Assembly (NCBI GenBank): GCA_026745465.1
Contig: JACYXH010000826.1
Location: 487,501-551,500 of the forward strand
Direction of reading: 5' to 3'
DNA length: 64,000 bases
Origin: Lota lota
Taxonomy: Eukaryota > Chordata > Actinopteri > Gadiformes > Lotidae
Position 1 is the stretch's first letter; each line of letters opens with the position of its first letter. The translations under genes and the position numbers were made by a program. The notes beneath the pieces are model-generated. The model was not told the DNA's origin and did no database searches. It saw only the letters and a program-made list of their open reading frames with translations. This document shows positions 1 through 14,802 of this stretch, one piece after another.

Positions 1-118
1 AGAGAGAGAGAGAGAGAGAGAGAAAAAGAGAGAGAGAAGAGAAAGAGAGAGAGAGAGAAAGAGAAAGAGAAAGAGAAAGAGAAAGAGAAAGAGAAAGAGA
101 AAGAGAAAGAGAAAGACA
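1..118. repeat. (GA)n / (GAGAAA)n purine-rich microsatellite
   Basis: The window opens inside a celf3 intron with a GA-dinucleotide run that passes into an AGAGAA hexamer-like repeat. It is strand-asymmetric: purines on the + (sense) strand. Confidence 0.9.
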
Positions 119-185
119 GACAGATAAATGGATGTAATTCATTAACGCATTCACTCGTCCTTGCTCTGTGCCCGTGTGTCCTCAG

Positions 186-3100
186 AAGACAGGAAGTTGT
201 TTGTGGGCATGCTGGGGAAGCAGCAGAGTGACGAGGACGTGCGGAGGCTGTTTGAGGCCTTCGGACACATAGACGAGTGCACCGTGCTCAGAGGCCCCGA
301 CGGGACCAGTAAAGGTAAGGCATGCACACCCATGAATATATACACTGTGATTCTACATATGCATATGTAGAATCACTTTGGATAGAAGCATTGCCTCTTA
401 AATGACTGCAAGTAAGTGTATTAGTATGGATATTTGACAATGTTTTAAAAGCGTTAATCACACACAAAGGGTTTGTCAATTTGAATGCTACTTACAGGAT
501 TGATGTACCTGACTGGGGGAAGCGGTGCCACAGTGCTTACTAAAACGATACAAATGCAGCCCATTAGACTAGTTGTGGAATGTCTCTTGTGTTTTGCAGG
601 ATGTGCTTTTGTCAAGTTCCAGGGACACACCGAAGCACAGGCAGCCATCAACAGCCTGCATGGAAGCCGCACACTGCCTGTAAGTCACACACACAAGCAG
701 ACACGCACACATGCAGATACACAGACGCACATGCACACACATACAGAAACATACATTCAAAGACAGCAAACATACCCATACGTTTAAAGAATTCATGTTT
801 TCCGTTCTCTCTTTTGTTTGCTCTTTCGTTCCCTTTCTCTTGGTCCTTCGTTCCCTCTTTCTCTTTCTCTCTCACTCATTTTCTCTCTCCCCATCCTCTT
901 TTTCTTTCTCACTTCCTCTCTTCCTCTCCTGCGCTCCATCCCCCTCTGACTCTCTTTCTGTATCCTCTCTCGACATCTGTCTTCCCCTCTCCTTCTCTCT
1001 CTCTCTCTGTCTCTCTCCACCACCCCCCCCCTCTCTCTCTTCTTCTTCTCCTCTCTTCCTCTCCATACCTCACCACCTTAACACCCCCACCCTCCCCCTC
1101 CCCCTCTCCCCTCTCCCCTCCCCCCTCTCCCCTCTCTCTCTCCTCTCCCAGGGGGCGTCATCCAGCCTGGTGGTGAAGTTTGCCGACACGGAGAAGGAGC
1201 GGGGCCTGCGGAGGATGCAGCAGGTGGCCTCCCAGCTCGGCATCTTCAGCCCCATGACGCTCAACTTCCCCGCGTACAACGCCTACACGCAGGCCGTCAA
1301 CGCACAGGCTGTCAGTGCGCACAAACATATAAAGAACACACACACACATGCACACTCTGTCACACAAAACACACACACACACACACACACTCATGTAGAG
1401 TTTGTGAGGGTAGCCCTGTGGTTATGGCGAGGCTGTAATACATTTGAAGAGGCTATCAGTGTTCTAATTAGGGCTAATGCCATCATCCAGACAACAGAAC
1501 ATACGTCATCCGGCATTAGTGAGCCCACAACACACAACCATTAACCCAGTGACTCTGGACGTAATGGCCTCGTAATTAGATCTCTATTCATCTGCTCCTC
1601 CATCACTCCCTCTCTGTGTGCCTTCAACTCTCCCTCTGCCTCCATTTCCTCTGCTCCATCGCTACTCCTCCCCCTCCCTTCTCCTCTCTCTGTTTGTAGC
1701 CGTGTTTACACTTTGTCTCACTTTGTCTGTAACCTCTGTCTTCTCGCTCTTTACTCTTACTCTTTCACTCTGTCCTCCCTTCTCGCTTTCTCCGGCTCGT
1801 TCCTCCAGTTGGTCCAACAGCAGGCCCTGGTTGCCCAGTCAGCGTACTTGTCTCCGGTAGCAACAGTTGCCGCAGTACAGATGCAGCAGATGGCGGCCCT
1901 CAACGCCAACGGAATCATCGCCACGCCCATTACACCCATCACACCCTCATCGGGTAAGTGGACGTACACGCACACACACACATGCACAAGCACACACGAA
2001 CACAACATCTAAACGCACACATGGTTATGCTCGCACACACATAACACACCCACCTACAGCGCATGCACGCACAAAACATCTAAACACTAACATTGTTATA
2101 CTCAAACACTATTTTCGCACACACACTAACACTTCACACAAACACTTTCACACATACTTGTTATGTGTGTACATTATTGAACACACACATCAATACATAT
2201 TTGTGTCTAGTCATGCGTCTGTCTAATTTAATGTTCTGTTTAAATTTCAATATTCTAAATATCTCTTATCTTTGACAGGACGTATTCTCTCTGGACAAAT
2301 AGGGATACTTGCTAAGTCTCCTTTAATAATGTATTTACGTCTGCAGCCAAAAAGTACTTTTCAATATTAATTCCAGCTATAAATCATTTTCCTGCCAGCT
2401 ATGATTGTCCCTTTCTTCTCCATATTAATCTACTTACTGTCAATCGATATATCTTCTTCCTTTGTTGGTGGACAATTCTGGTCGCTAGGTACCAACACCC
2501 CGCCCACTATGGCGGCAACGCCTGTGTCAGCACTTCACCAACAACTAGGGGTCAACGGTTACAGCAGCTTGCCAGGTCCAACCAATGGGCAGCAAGCGGC
2601 AGAAGCAATCTACACCAATGGAATCCACGCATATCAAGGTATCTTTTGTAAGCAAAATGTAAACTTCTTATTCGAGTGAAAGAAAGATATTTCCAAAAAT
2701 GATAAATGAATGAAAGAGAAACTTGTGAAATGTGATCTGTGAACCCCTTTGAGACTTTAACTATTATTATTTCTTTCTACATTTGTAGCCCAGAGTCCTG
2801 CTGCGCTGGACCCTCTACAGCAGGCCTACACAGGCATGCAGCACTACACGGGTTAGTCCAAGGACACAGTGGGAATCTCAACCTACTCTTTGTTCTCTTT
2901 GTTCATGCAACACAACATCCATCCATACAACCCTGTGTTAGTAACTGGAAAGCTTTTAAAGCTTCAACATTTCCTGGTACATTAATCTGAGAGACAGAGA
3001 AGATCAGCTCAACAAAACCTTTGTTGTTACTGCTCCCAGATCGTGATGTAATTAATGGATAGATTCATTTATGGGATGCGGAAGCAAGCATGACCAGGCA

Positions 3101-3910
3101 TTGAGCTGCCGGTCAATAAAAACTTCTCCTTCTCTTCTTCTTTGGCTAATAGATACATTAACCAAAGCTATTCCTTCTTCTTCTTCTTCTTTGGTTAATA
3201 TAAACATTAACCAAAGCTATTCTTTCCTCTTCTTCTTTGGTAATAGACACATTAACCAAATCCATTCCTTCCTCTTCTTCTTTGGTTAATAGATACATTA
3301 ACCAAAGCTATTCCTTCCTCTTCTTCTTTGGTAATAGACACATTAACCAAAGCTTTTTCCATTGATGCAGGAGCATGTGTCACGTCCTATCAAATCCTTT
3401 GTATATTATATTCTGATATAAAGGCAATAAACACACGGGTTGAAAAACGATATCGGGCTGGTTCATGGCGTGGTACATTCTGAATGTAAATCTTTCAATT
3501 AATCTTTCAAAGGAGCCTGGGATGTCCTGAGTCTGTTTCTGTGTGTCCTGTGACATTGTTTGTTAACTGAGTAGCTTCATTAGTTATTACCGACCTCACC
3601 CCTGGGTTCACTACTGCTCTTAAAAACCACCTGCGATTGGACGCTGTATGTTGCCACATGTTCGTTTCAATCCAATTAAGTCACTGTCTGTCCCTTCCAA
3701 TAGCTGCCTACCCTGCCGCTTATGGATTGGTCGGACAGCCGTTCCCACAGCAGCCAACCCTGGTTGCCCAGCAACACCAGCAGCCCCAGCAACAGCAGCA
3801 GAGAGAAGGTGATGTGACTTCCTGTCTGAGTGGAGCCACGCCCCTTGTCTATTCCCCCTCATGTGTATTCATAGTTGTTGATCTTTTCGGCTAATCGGGT
3901 ATCTTTGTGT

Positions 3911-3949
<39 letters not shown>

Positions 3950-4002
3950 CATGGGTTTGTGCGTGTGCTTGTGCATGTGTGTGTGTGTGTGTGTGTGTGT
4001 TT

Positions 4003-4044
<42 letters not shown>

Positions 4045-4066
4045 CTCTGTGTGTGTCTGCGTGTGC

Positions 4067-4115
<49 letters not shown>

Positions 4116-4765
4116 GTTCCCAGGTCCAGAGGGCTGTAACATCTTCATCTACCACCTGCCGCAGGAGTTCAGTGACTCAGAAATGCTGCAGATGTTCCTG
4201 CCCTTTGGAAACGTGATCTCGGCCAAAGTGTTTGTGGACCGTGCCACCAATCAGAGCAAGTGCTTCGGTGAGACACAGAGAGCCATGGGCTGTGATAGGA
4301 TGGGAGAGAAGCAAGGGGGTGGGCTCCGGGAGGATGGCTGGGAGAAAGTGAAACAGGCCCTGGATACATGAAATCAAATCAAAGTAGATGACTGTTTTTA
4401 TGTGTGTGGAATACCTAAAATATTTTGTTCAATAGTGCTTCAACGGTTCTGATGCGGGTAATGGGTAGAAAATTCAAAAGAGACATTTAGCAGATAAACT
4501 AAGGTAGTTTTTTTATGAAAACCAATAAATAACATCTGTCTCTTTCTCTCTCGCTCCTCCACTTCTTTTTGCCTTTCTCTTTCTCTCCCCATCTCTCTCC
4601 CGCTCTCCCTGTCTCTCCTTCTCCTTATCTCTCTCAGGCTTTGTAAGTTTTGACAACCCAGCTAGCGCTCAGGCTGCCATCCAGTCCATGAATGGCTTCC
4701 AGATTGGCATGAAAAGGCTCAAGGTGCAGCTGAAAAGACCTAAAGATGCCAACCGCCCATACTGA
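186..4765 (+). CDS. celf3: CUGBP Elav-like family member 3 (3' part, RRM2 to stop)
   Basis: RNA-binding protein of the CELF family, which binds UG/GU-rich RNA and controls alternative splicing, mainly in neurons. Coding exons: 186-314, 600-679, 1152-1310, 1809-1953, 2489-2638, 2789-2851, 3704-3808, 4124-4267, 4638-4765. Phases join without a break and the stop is TGA at 4763-4765. RRM2 begins with [13 protein letters not shown] (RNP2/RNP1 type) and runs into [20 protein letters not shown]. The divergent linker contains [15 protein letters not shown], a Gln-rich stretch ([13 protein letters not shown]) and the family sequence [17 protein letters not shown]3 contains [13 protein letters not shown] and [16 protein letters not shown], and the protein ends [10 protein letters not shown]. 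The linker and the poly-Gln point to CELF3 rather than CELF1/2. RRM1 and the start codon lie upstream of the window. The donor after 1310 (GTCAGT) is weak, so that junction is the least certain. Which fish paralogue (a or b) cannot be told. Confidence 0.93.
347..376. repeat. 30-bp perfect palindrome
   Basis: The left arm GTGATTCTACATATG is followed directly by its exact reverse complement, with no spacer. It lies 33 bp past the donor of the first visible celf3 exon. The right arm continues into a copy of a sequence dispersed through the window (CTTTGGATA...AAATGACT, about 376-408), so it may mark the junction of an inverted insertion. Confidence 0.85.
376..410. repeat. Dispersed fish repeat tail (CTTTGGATA-type)
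   Basis: ACTTTGGATAGAAGC followed by TTAAATGACT resembles the tail seen near 24229-24290 (GTCGCTTTGGATAC), near 58537-58562 and, inverted, near 51085-51130. I recognise the theme (GTCGCTTTGGATAAAAGCG, TAAATGACT) as very common in teleost genomes. I cannot assign the family. Confidence 0.45.
800..1150. repeat. Pyrimidine-rich low-complexity intron segment
   Basis: About 350 bp of C/T on the + strand (CTCTCTC, CCCCTCTCCC) leading to the acceptor at 1150-1151 of the celf3 exon encoding [10 protein letters not shown]. It acts as an exceptionally long polypyrimidine tract. Reading frames on either strand here are artefacts of composition. Confidence 0.8.
3125..3355. repeat. ~48-bp minisatellite with a hairpin in each unit
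   Basis: About five imperfect units of a pyrimidine part (TTCCTCTTCTTCTTTGG) followed by TTAATAGATACATTAACC and AAAGCTATTCC. Within units, TTGGTTAAT pairs with ATTAACCAA across about seven bases, so each repeat can form a short stem-loop. It lies in the celf3 intron between the exons ending at 2851 and starting at 3704. Confidence 0.75.
3907..4115. repeat. (TG)n microsatellite next to the celf3 RRM3 acceptor
   Basis: About 200 bp of TG repeats with a few interruptions (TTTCTCTG, GCGTGC) end at TGTTGTTCCCAG, the acceptor (AG at 4122-4123) of the exon that starts RRM3. The sense strand carries the UG form. Almost no pyrimidine tract separates the repeat from the AG. Confidence 0.95.
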
Positions 4766-6604
4766 GATGGGGAGGAGAGAACAATAGAGGAGAATAGGTG
4801 AGCTGGGGTTCTGTCCTGTGTGCCAGAGGATGGAGGAGAGAGGGAGAGGAGGGAGGAAGAGTGAAAATTTAACAATGAGAGGCAGGCAAAAACTATGGAA
4901 GGTGACAGAATGATGTGATGTTAGAGAATGCTGATAGCTGAAGATGTTTGAGATTAATATGTTAACAGTTGATAATATAAAGTTATAAAGTAAATTGAAC
5001 AGGGATAGATCAGTGGAAAACTAAACAGCTTAGTTCAACCCAGGAAAAATGAAAATACTAAAATACTGTTATCCATTTTATTTTATTTCACATTCTTATT
5101 TATTTTCTTTCCTGTTGTTGATCTTTTCCTGAAATGGCAACTTACCACACCCAAGATCCTCCTGTCCAATCATAATTCGCGGGGACCCCGTCGCTATCGC
5201 AATGGTTGCCTAGTGACCGATAAAGCCCTGACCCCCAATTCCTCTCACATTGTTGTAAGTTGATTGGTTGGCCTGTGTTTGGGTTGCTGTGGCGATTGAT
5301 TGCCTGTGTTGGTTGCCCTTGGCGATTTTTGTTCTGTCACTTTGAGCAACCGGCCATGCGTTGACCTGCATGTCCTGTTGCCGTGGTGACCACAGATTGT
5401 GTTTGGTGCATTGTGACTTTATTTTGTATTGACTTGTGCACATACTGATCAATAACTGTCAATAACCAGGACTGTACAATTGATATGATTCGATATTCAA
5501 TATAACCGATCAATGCATAGTAATCTGATTAATTACGTAGCAACGGACGTTATTTATTGCAGTTTTTGTTTTTGATCAGTTTCTGTAGTGTTCTGTTTGG
5601 TGTCATTATCATTTAAAACCAATTGTTTGGGTGGTGCAGGAAGTGAGCGTGGATTCAATGTGTATGTGTGTTACACTATTGGTGCTTGATACGAAATGCA
5701 TAACATGTGTTGTGTGCGTTTCCGTATGATCTGCTGCATAGAGAGGCTTTGCTAGTGGACTCCAAGTCGAACATGCGATAATGATATTTATTAAGCTAGC
5801 GTGTGTCATAGTGCTGTCGAGGAAACAATGCAGGTTAGTTAAAAACAGTTTGAATGACACATTCTCAAAACTAAGGACTCAGACATTTGTGCTTTTATAT
5901 TAGGTTAAAACAGAGAAAGTCTTATTAAGTAGCCCATTAGTCGGGGGTGAGAACAAGTCAAGGTGTGGTGTGCACTGTAGCCTGATATTTGTTTTATTTG
6001 GTTTCTCTTTGGGATAATTGTGTGATGTGGCCTTCTAGCTGCATTGCATTGCTCCATCACTTCTCCTTCCTCCTCTCTCGGTCTCTGACCTCCTCTGTGA
6101 CCGCTACTGTGGTGTATCACTTCCCCCTTCCCTTCCACCTCTCTCTCTACGCCCTACACTCCTACTCTTTCTCTCTCCCTCACCTTCTCTCGTTTAATAA
6201 CCCTGATGGTGTGTTGAGGTAGACGGTACGTGGTTGTCATGGTGAAAAAACGAAGTGCCTCTTGCTTATTGGAGAACAGCCTTCAATTATAGGAATTCTG
6301 GGAGAATGTCATACACCGGAGCAGGTTGTTACCTCAAAGAGACAAAGTGGAAAGTTGCAAAATCAGTGCATCAAGGCGCTTATATTCAACTTGTCAAAAC
6401 ACTGTAATGATCACAGTAGAAATAACCTGATTTGAATAACCTATTGGTATACACAAAAGGCTTAACAGTCTCATGGACCTTTCCAAGCATTGCATACTCA
6501 ACTCTGCTGTCGCCCAGAATTTCTATACTGCAAATGCCAGAGAGTGATGCATGTTGGTAGAAGTCTGTTTGCTTGCCATGATCCAAGGCATATGATTGCA
6601 GAAC

Positions 6605-6806
6605 ACACACACACACACGTACCTGCACAAACACACACACAATAACACACACTAACCTGCACAAACGCACACACATATACACACACACACATATGCATGC
6701 ACACACATACACAAATACACACACGTGCACGCACCCACACACACAAACACGCATATTTATGCACACACACATATGCATGCACACACATACACAAATACAC
6801 ACACGT

Positions 6807-6848
<42 letters not shown>

Positions 6849-6880
6849 CTGCACAAACACACAAATACACACACACAAAC
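6605..6880. repeat. Compound (CA)n array with an internal 80-bp duplication
   Basis: Alternating CA with phased variants (ATATGCATGC, ACACGTGCAC). The motif series from ATATGCATGC to ACGTGCAC appears at 6691-6730 and again at 6771-6810, an exact 80-bp period inside the microsatellite. Confidence 0.85.
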
Positions 6881-7109
6881 ACGCACACACTAAGACCAAC
6901 AGATACACACAGAATACTATTAATGGACTGAGTTGCATGAACCAGACACTGTGTTTGTATGTGTTGAAGCACCATGATTGTACTGCTGCTGGAAGGACCA
7001 AGTACTACAACTGTTCAATAACAACAATGCCTACTGGTTTGACCCTTACCACCCACCTAAAGTCATGACCAAGAGATCAAGTCAGGGCTGTCATTAGTGA
7101 AGGTTTGCT

Positions 7110-7115
7110 AATAAA
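7110..7115 (+). terminator. Candidate celf3 polyadenylation signal
   Basis: This is the first AATAAA downstream of the celf3 stop codon, implying a 3' UTR of about 2.3 kb, which is plausible for a neuronal transcript. Position and motif are the only evidence. Confidence 0.4.
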
Positions 7116-7419
7116 GCATTTATGAGTTGAGTCATTTTTATGGGGACGTTTGCTTTTGTGACAGGCATGTTATGCTAGAGCACATGAGGGCCTCACAGCA
7201 CCGCAGCATTGGGCTGACAAAGGAAGTAATACTGTCCCCTTGTTTTCTCTCCCTCTCCCTTTGTCCCTTTTTATGTGTCCATTCCGCCACCCTGTCCCAT
7301 GTCTTCTCCTCACAGACGCCAGCAGCTCACACAGCGGTTGAGGTGGCTTTCCCAGAGTCCAGTGCTCTGTCAAACGGTCTCCTACCCTATGAGCGATATT
7401 GGAGCGCAGATGCCCACAC

Positions 7420-7471
7420 ACATCTACACATCTACACACACATACACACACCCGCACAGACACACACACAC

Positions 7472-7513
<42 letters not shown>
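7420..7513. repeat. (CA)n microsatellite
   Basis: CA repeats with interruptions (TCTACA, CCCGCACAGA, CGA), ending AAACAGC. Non-coding. Confidence 0.9.
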
Positions 7514-7518
<5 letters not shown>

Positions 7519-8464
7519 CAAACTGATGATGGTGCGGGGTTGATTTACAAATGTACATAAAGTGTGCAAACGTACACAAGACAACTGAAACATCCACACT
7601 GCCACACACACACATTCACACAGGTCAGTTAATATATCTATACAGTTAGAGAGTTTGAGTTCACAGTGCTCTGTTTTGAGGTGGCCAACAGGGTGTCGTA
7701 GTGCGGTTACTATCGCACAGACCGAGCGTGTATGGAAGGTACTGATAAATATTGCTGATATATCACTTTGGTAGACTATATCATGTCTACATCATGTCTA
7801 TTAAATGACAAATATAGAGGGACCGATGTTTCATAAAAAAAAAAAAAAATACTTAAAAAGATGAATAAATAAGTAGGATAGAGAGACTTGGAAAAATGAT
7901 CGTAATGGCCTGTAAATAATTTAGTTTACGAAGAGCAGCATTTAAAAAAAAGACAAAAAATAAAAAAGAATACTACTTTAGATAAACACTGAACAAGACC
8001 CAATAACATTATTATTATTGTTATTATTATCATTATTATCATTATGATCATTATTATTATTAACATCTGCATCTTCGGATAGGAATACTACATTCCAAAT
8101 TGTGAAAGGGGAAAAACACTAACCTATTTTAAATTTCTACATAGAGTGTAGGTGACACAAGAGGGTGGGGGATTGCACCTTTGTTGGGAGGTTTTAATAT
8201 TGGAGCAAATTTTTTATTTATTTACTAATTTATTAATTATTTTGCTTACTGGGAGGAGGGTTTGAATAGCTTGCGATATTTTGATTTTAGAATTTTCTAT
8301 AGAAAACCATTTGAGAGCCTGTTTCAGCCAGACTCCTGCAATCAAGTGATTATAATTATGTATTAATTATTACAACAATTATATTTATTTTTAAGTTATT
8401 GAACTGTTTCTGATCCAATCTTTTTAAGTTAAAATAAAAAGTATCATACTGAACCTGCTCCTGT

Positions 8465-8475
<11 letters not shown>

Positions 8476-8532
<57 letters not shown>

Positions 8533-8533
8533 C

Positions 8534-8622
<89 letters not shown>
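8476..8622. repeat. (TG)n microsatellite, ~147 bp
   Basis: A long TG run with only GCGTGCG and TATG interruptions, in the celf3-cers2 intergenic region. The long Cys-Val and His-Thr reading frames here are artefacts of the dinucleotide. Confidence 0.95.
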
Positions 8623-8623
<1 letters not shown>

Positions 8624-9289
8624 CTCAGCTCAGGGATACCTATAATACTCATTTTGTGTATCATATGATGACATGTCAAACAGTCACTGAGACCCGATAT
8701 TGTTCTAAATACTCATACTCACAATTTCCCATCACTGTGTGTTTGTGTGTCTGTACATTAAACATTGAGATATTAACATATCTTTGGATTATTTATCTGA
8801 CAAAACCATCTTATTTGCAATTGCATAAATATATACTGCAAGTGATGTAGTACTTGTGTCAGACCTGAAGAGGGCATTCTAGCATATATCAATATCCGAA
8901 TTTATGGGGCCAACAGTATATTCCCAAAGAAAACGTGTGTGTGTGCTCACATGCTTTAGGTTTGTTTACGTGCTGATCATTTCCATTAGTCATACCGTTG
9001 AACACTTAACTAGTCAGAGCAATATATAATTATTCCTTAATTAAAATAGTTAGTTATTTAAATTATTTATACGTAAAACAACAATTTGATTCATGCAAAT
9101 GAAGGCTCTACTATTCCACGGAAAACAAATGCATAACCCTGGCTCATTTTATATCAATCATATGACAGAACAAAATGTTCGGTAATGGTGTCATTCATTT
9201 TTAGTTTACTATTATTTTGCATCAGTATTTTGTATTATTTTGTCTGCATGATAAAAATAAATAAAAAGCCTACGCAATTCCCCAAGGCT

Positions 9290-9923
9290 ACAGCCTGTGT
9301 GGTGACCATTCAGATATACGCCACTGCCACACTACAACAAACCACAGACATAAACGCCACGCACAAGCGCGACGCCGGACCGGAAACATCAAGAAGAAAA
9401 AGCGAAAGGCTCTCCTCCCATGTGCTTGAACGTCACATGCTCCCCCCTCTCCGTTATTCTCTCTCTGCACTCAAGCTCTCCGTTTTCGCAGTCGGCTCTC
9501 CTCCCTTGGCTGGCCCACGCCTAAATCACGACCAAAAGTATAGTTTAATCCTTTCGTCTCCTAGGGAGGACGGGGGGGACGGGACATATTCAATAGTTTG
9601 GAGAGCACGCCCGTAACTGCTGCGCGATAGTCTGTTTAGTATAGCATCTCACTTAACACCGTTCCACCATTTCTTTCATTTTGCACAAAAAAAAGAAAGG
9701 ATAACTCTACGAAAAGATGAGGCTAGGATGTAAAAGCCAAGCCGGACGATAAACTTCGATATAAATGCTACTCAGTCTTGGCTTTAGCACATTGGTTGTA
9801 TTTTTAAAAGTTTGTGGTGGGATAAGAGGCCCAAAAGTGAAACATTTATAGTTATCCTTTATTTCGTTTTCATCACTGCAAAATACACCCTGCAGCCGCT
9901 GCAGCACAACGAAAACCAACAAT
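9290..9923 (+). promoter_or_regulatory. cers2: Probable cers2 promoter and 5' non-coding exon
   Basis: GC content and CpG rise locally (GCGCGACGCCGGACCGG near 9367, GCTGCGCGATAG near 9618) in an otherwise AT-rich stretch, about 5 kb upstream of the cers2 start codon. A strong donor, CAAT|GTAAGTA, follows 9923 and could join to the acceptor at 14564-14565 just before the ATG. ACGTCACATG at 9429-9438 overlaps CRE-like and E-box-like motifs. The transcription start is not visible. Confidence 0.45.
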
Positions 9924-14565
<4,642 letters not shown>

Positions 14566-14566
14566 C

Positions 14567-14764
14567 ATGTTACAGGAGCTGAGCGACTGGTTCTGGCAGG
14601 AGCGGCTATGGTTTCCAGAGGGGCTGGGCTGGGCCGACTTGGAGGACCAGGACGGCAGGATCTACGCCAAGGGCCAGGACCTCTGGGTGGCGCTGCCCAT
14701 CGCCTTAGCCTTCCTCATCATCCGCCAGATCTTTGAAAGGTCCGTTCCTCCACTTCCATCCACC

Positions 14765-14802
<38 letters not shown>

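Larger units (their letters stand above)
4766..9290 (+). other. celf3 3' UTR and intergenic region
   Basis: No exon could be supported here. The first kilobase after the stop is non-repetitive and is probably 3' UTR. Further on come CA-rich arrays (6605-6880, 7420-7513), A-rich and ATT-repeat sequence (7820-8060) and a long TG run (8476-8622). The first canonical AATAAA is at 7110-7115. A weak exon-like patch after the acceptor-like CTCACAG near 7315 could not be tied to any family. Confidence 0.6.

Noticed and set aside
3859-4216. Long Cys-Val / His-Thr reading frames over TG/CA tracts (also near 6400-7000, 8356-8850, 35227-35904, 60540-60908, 61266-61583)
   Set aside because: Dinucleotide repeats are open in several frames on both strands. 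The protein is pure low complexity, with no family match and no exon structure.
7127-7543. Possible exon TPAAHTAVEVAFPESSALSN after a CTCACAG acceptor-like site
   Set aside because: No recognised homology, no clear donor before the CA repeat and no partner exon. Could be an unrecognised exon but cannot be supported.
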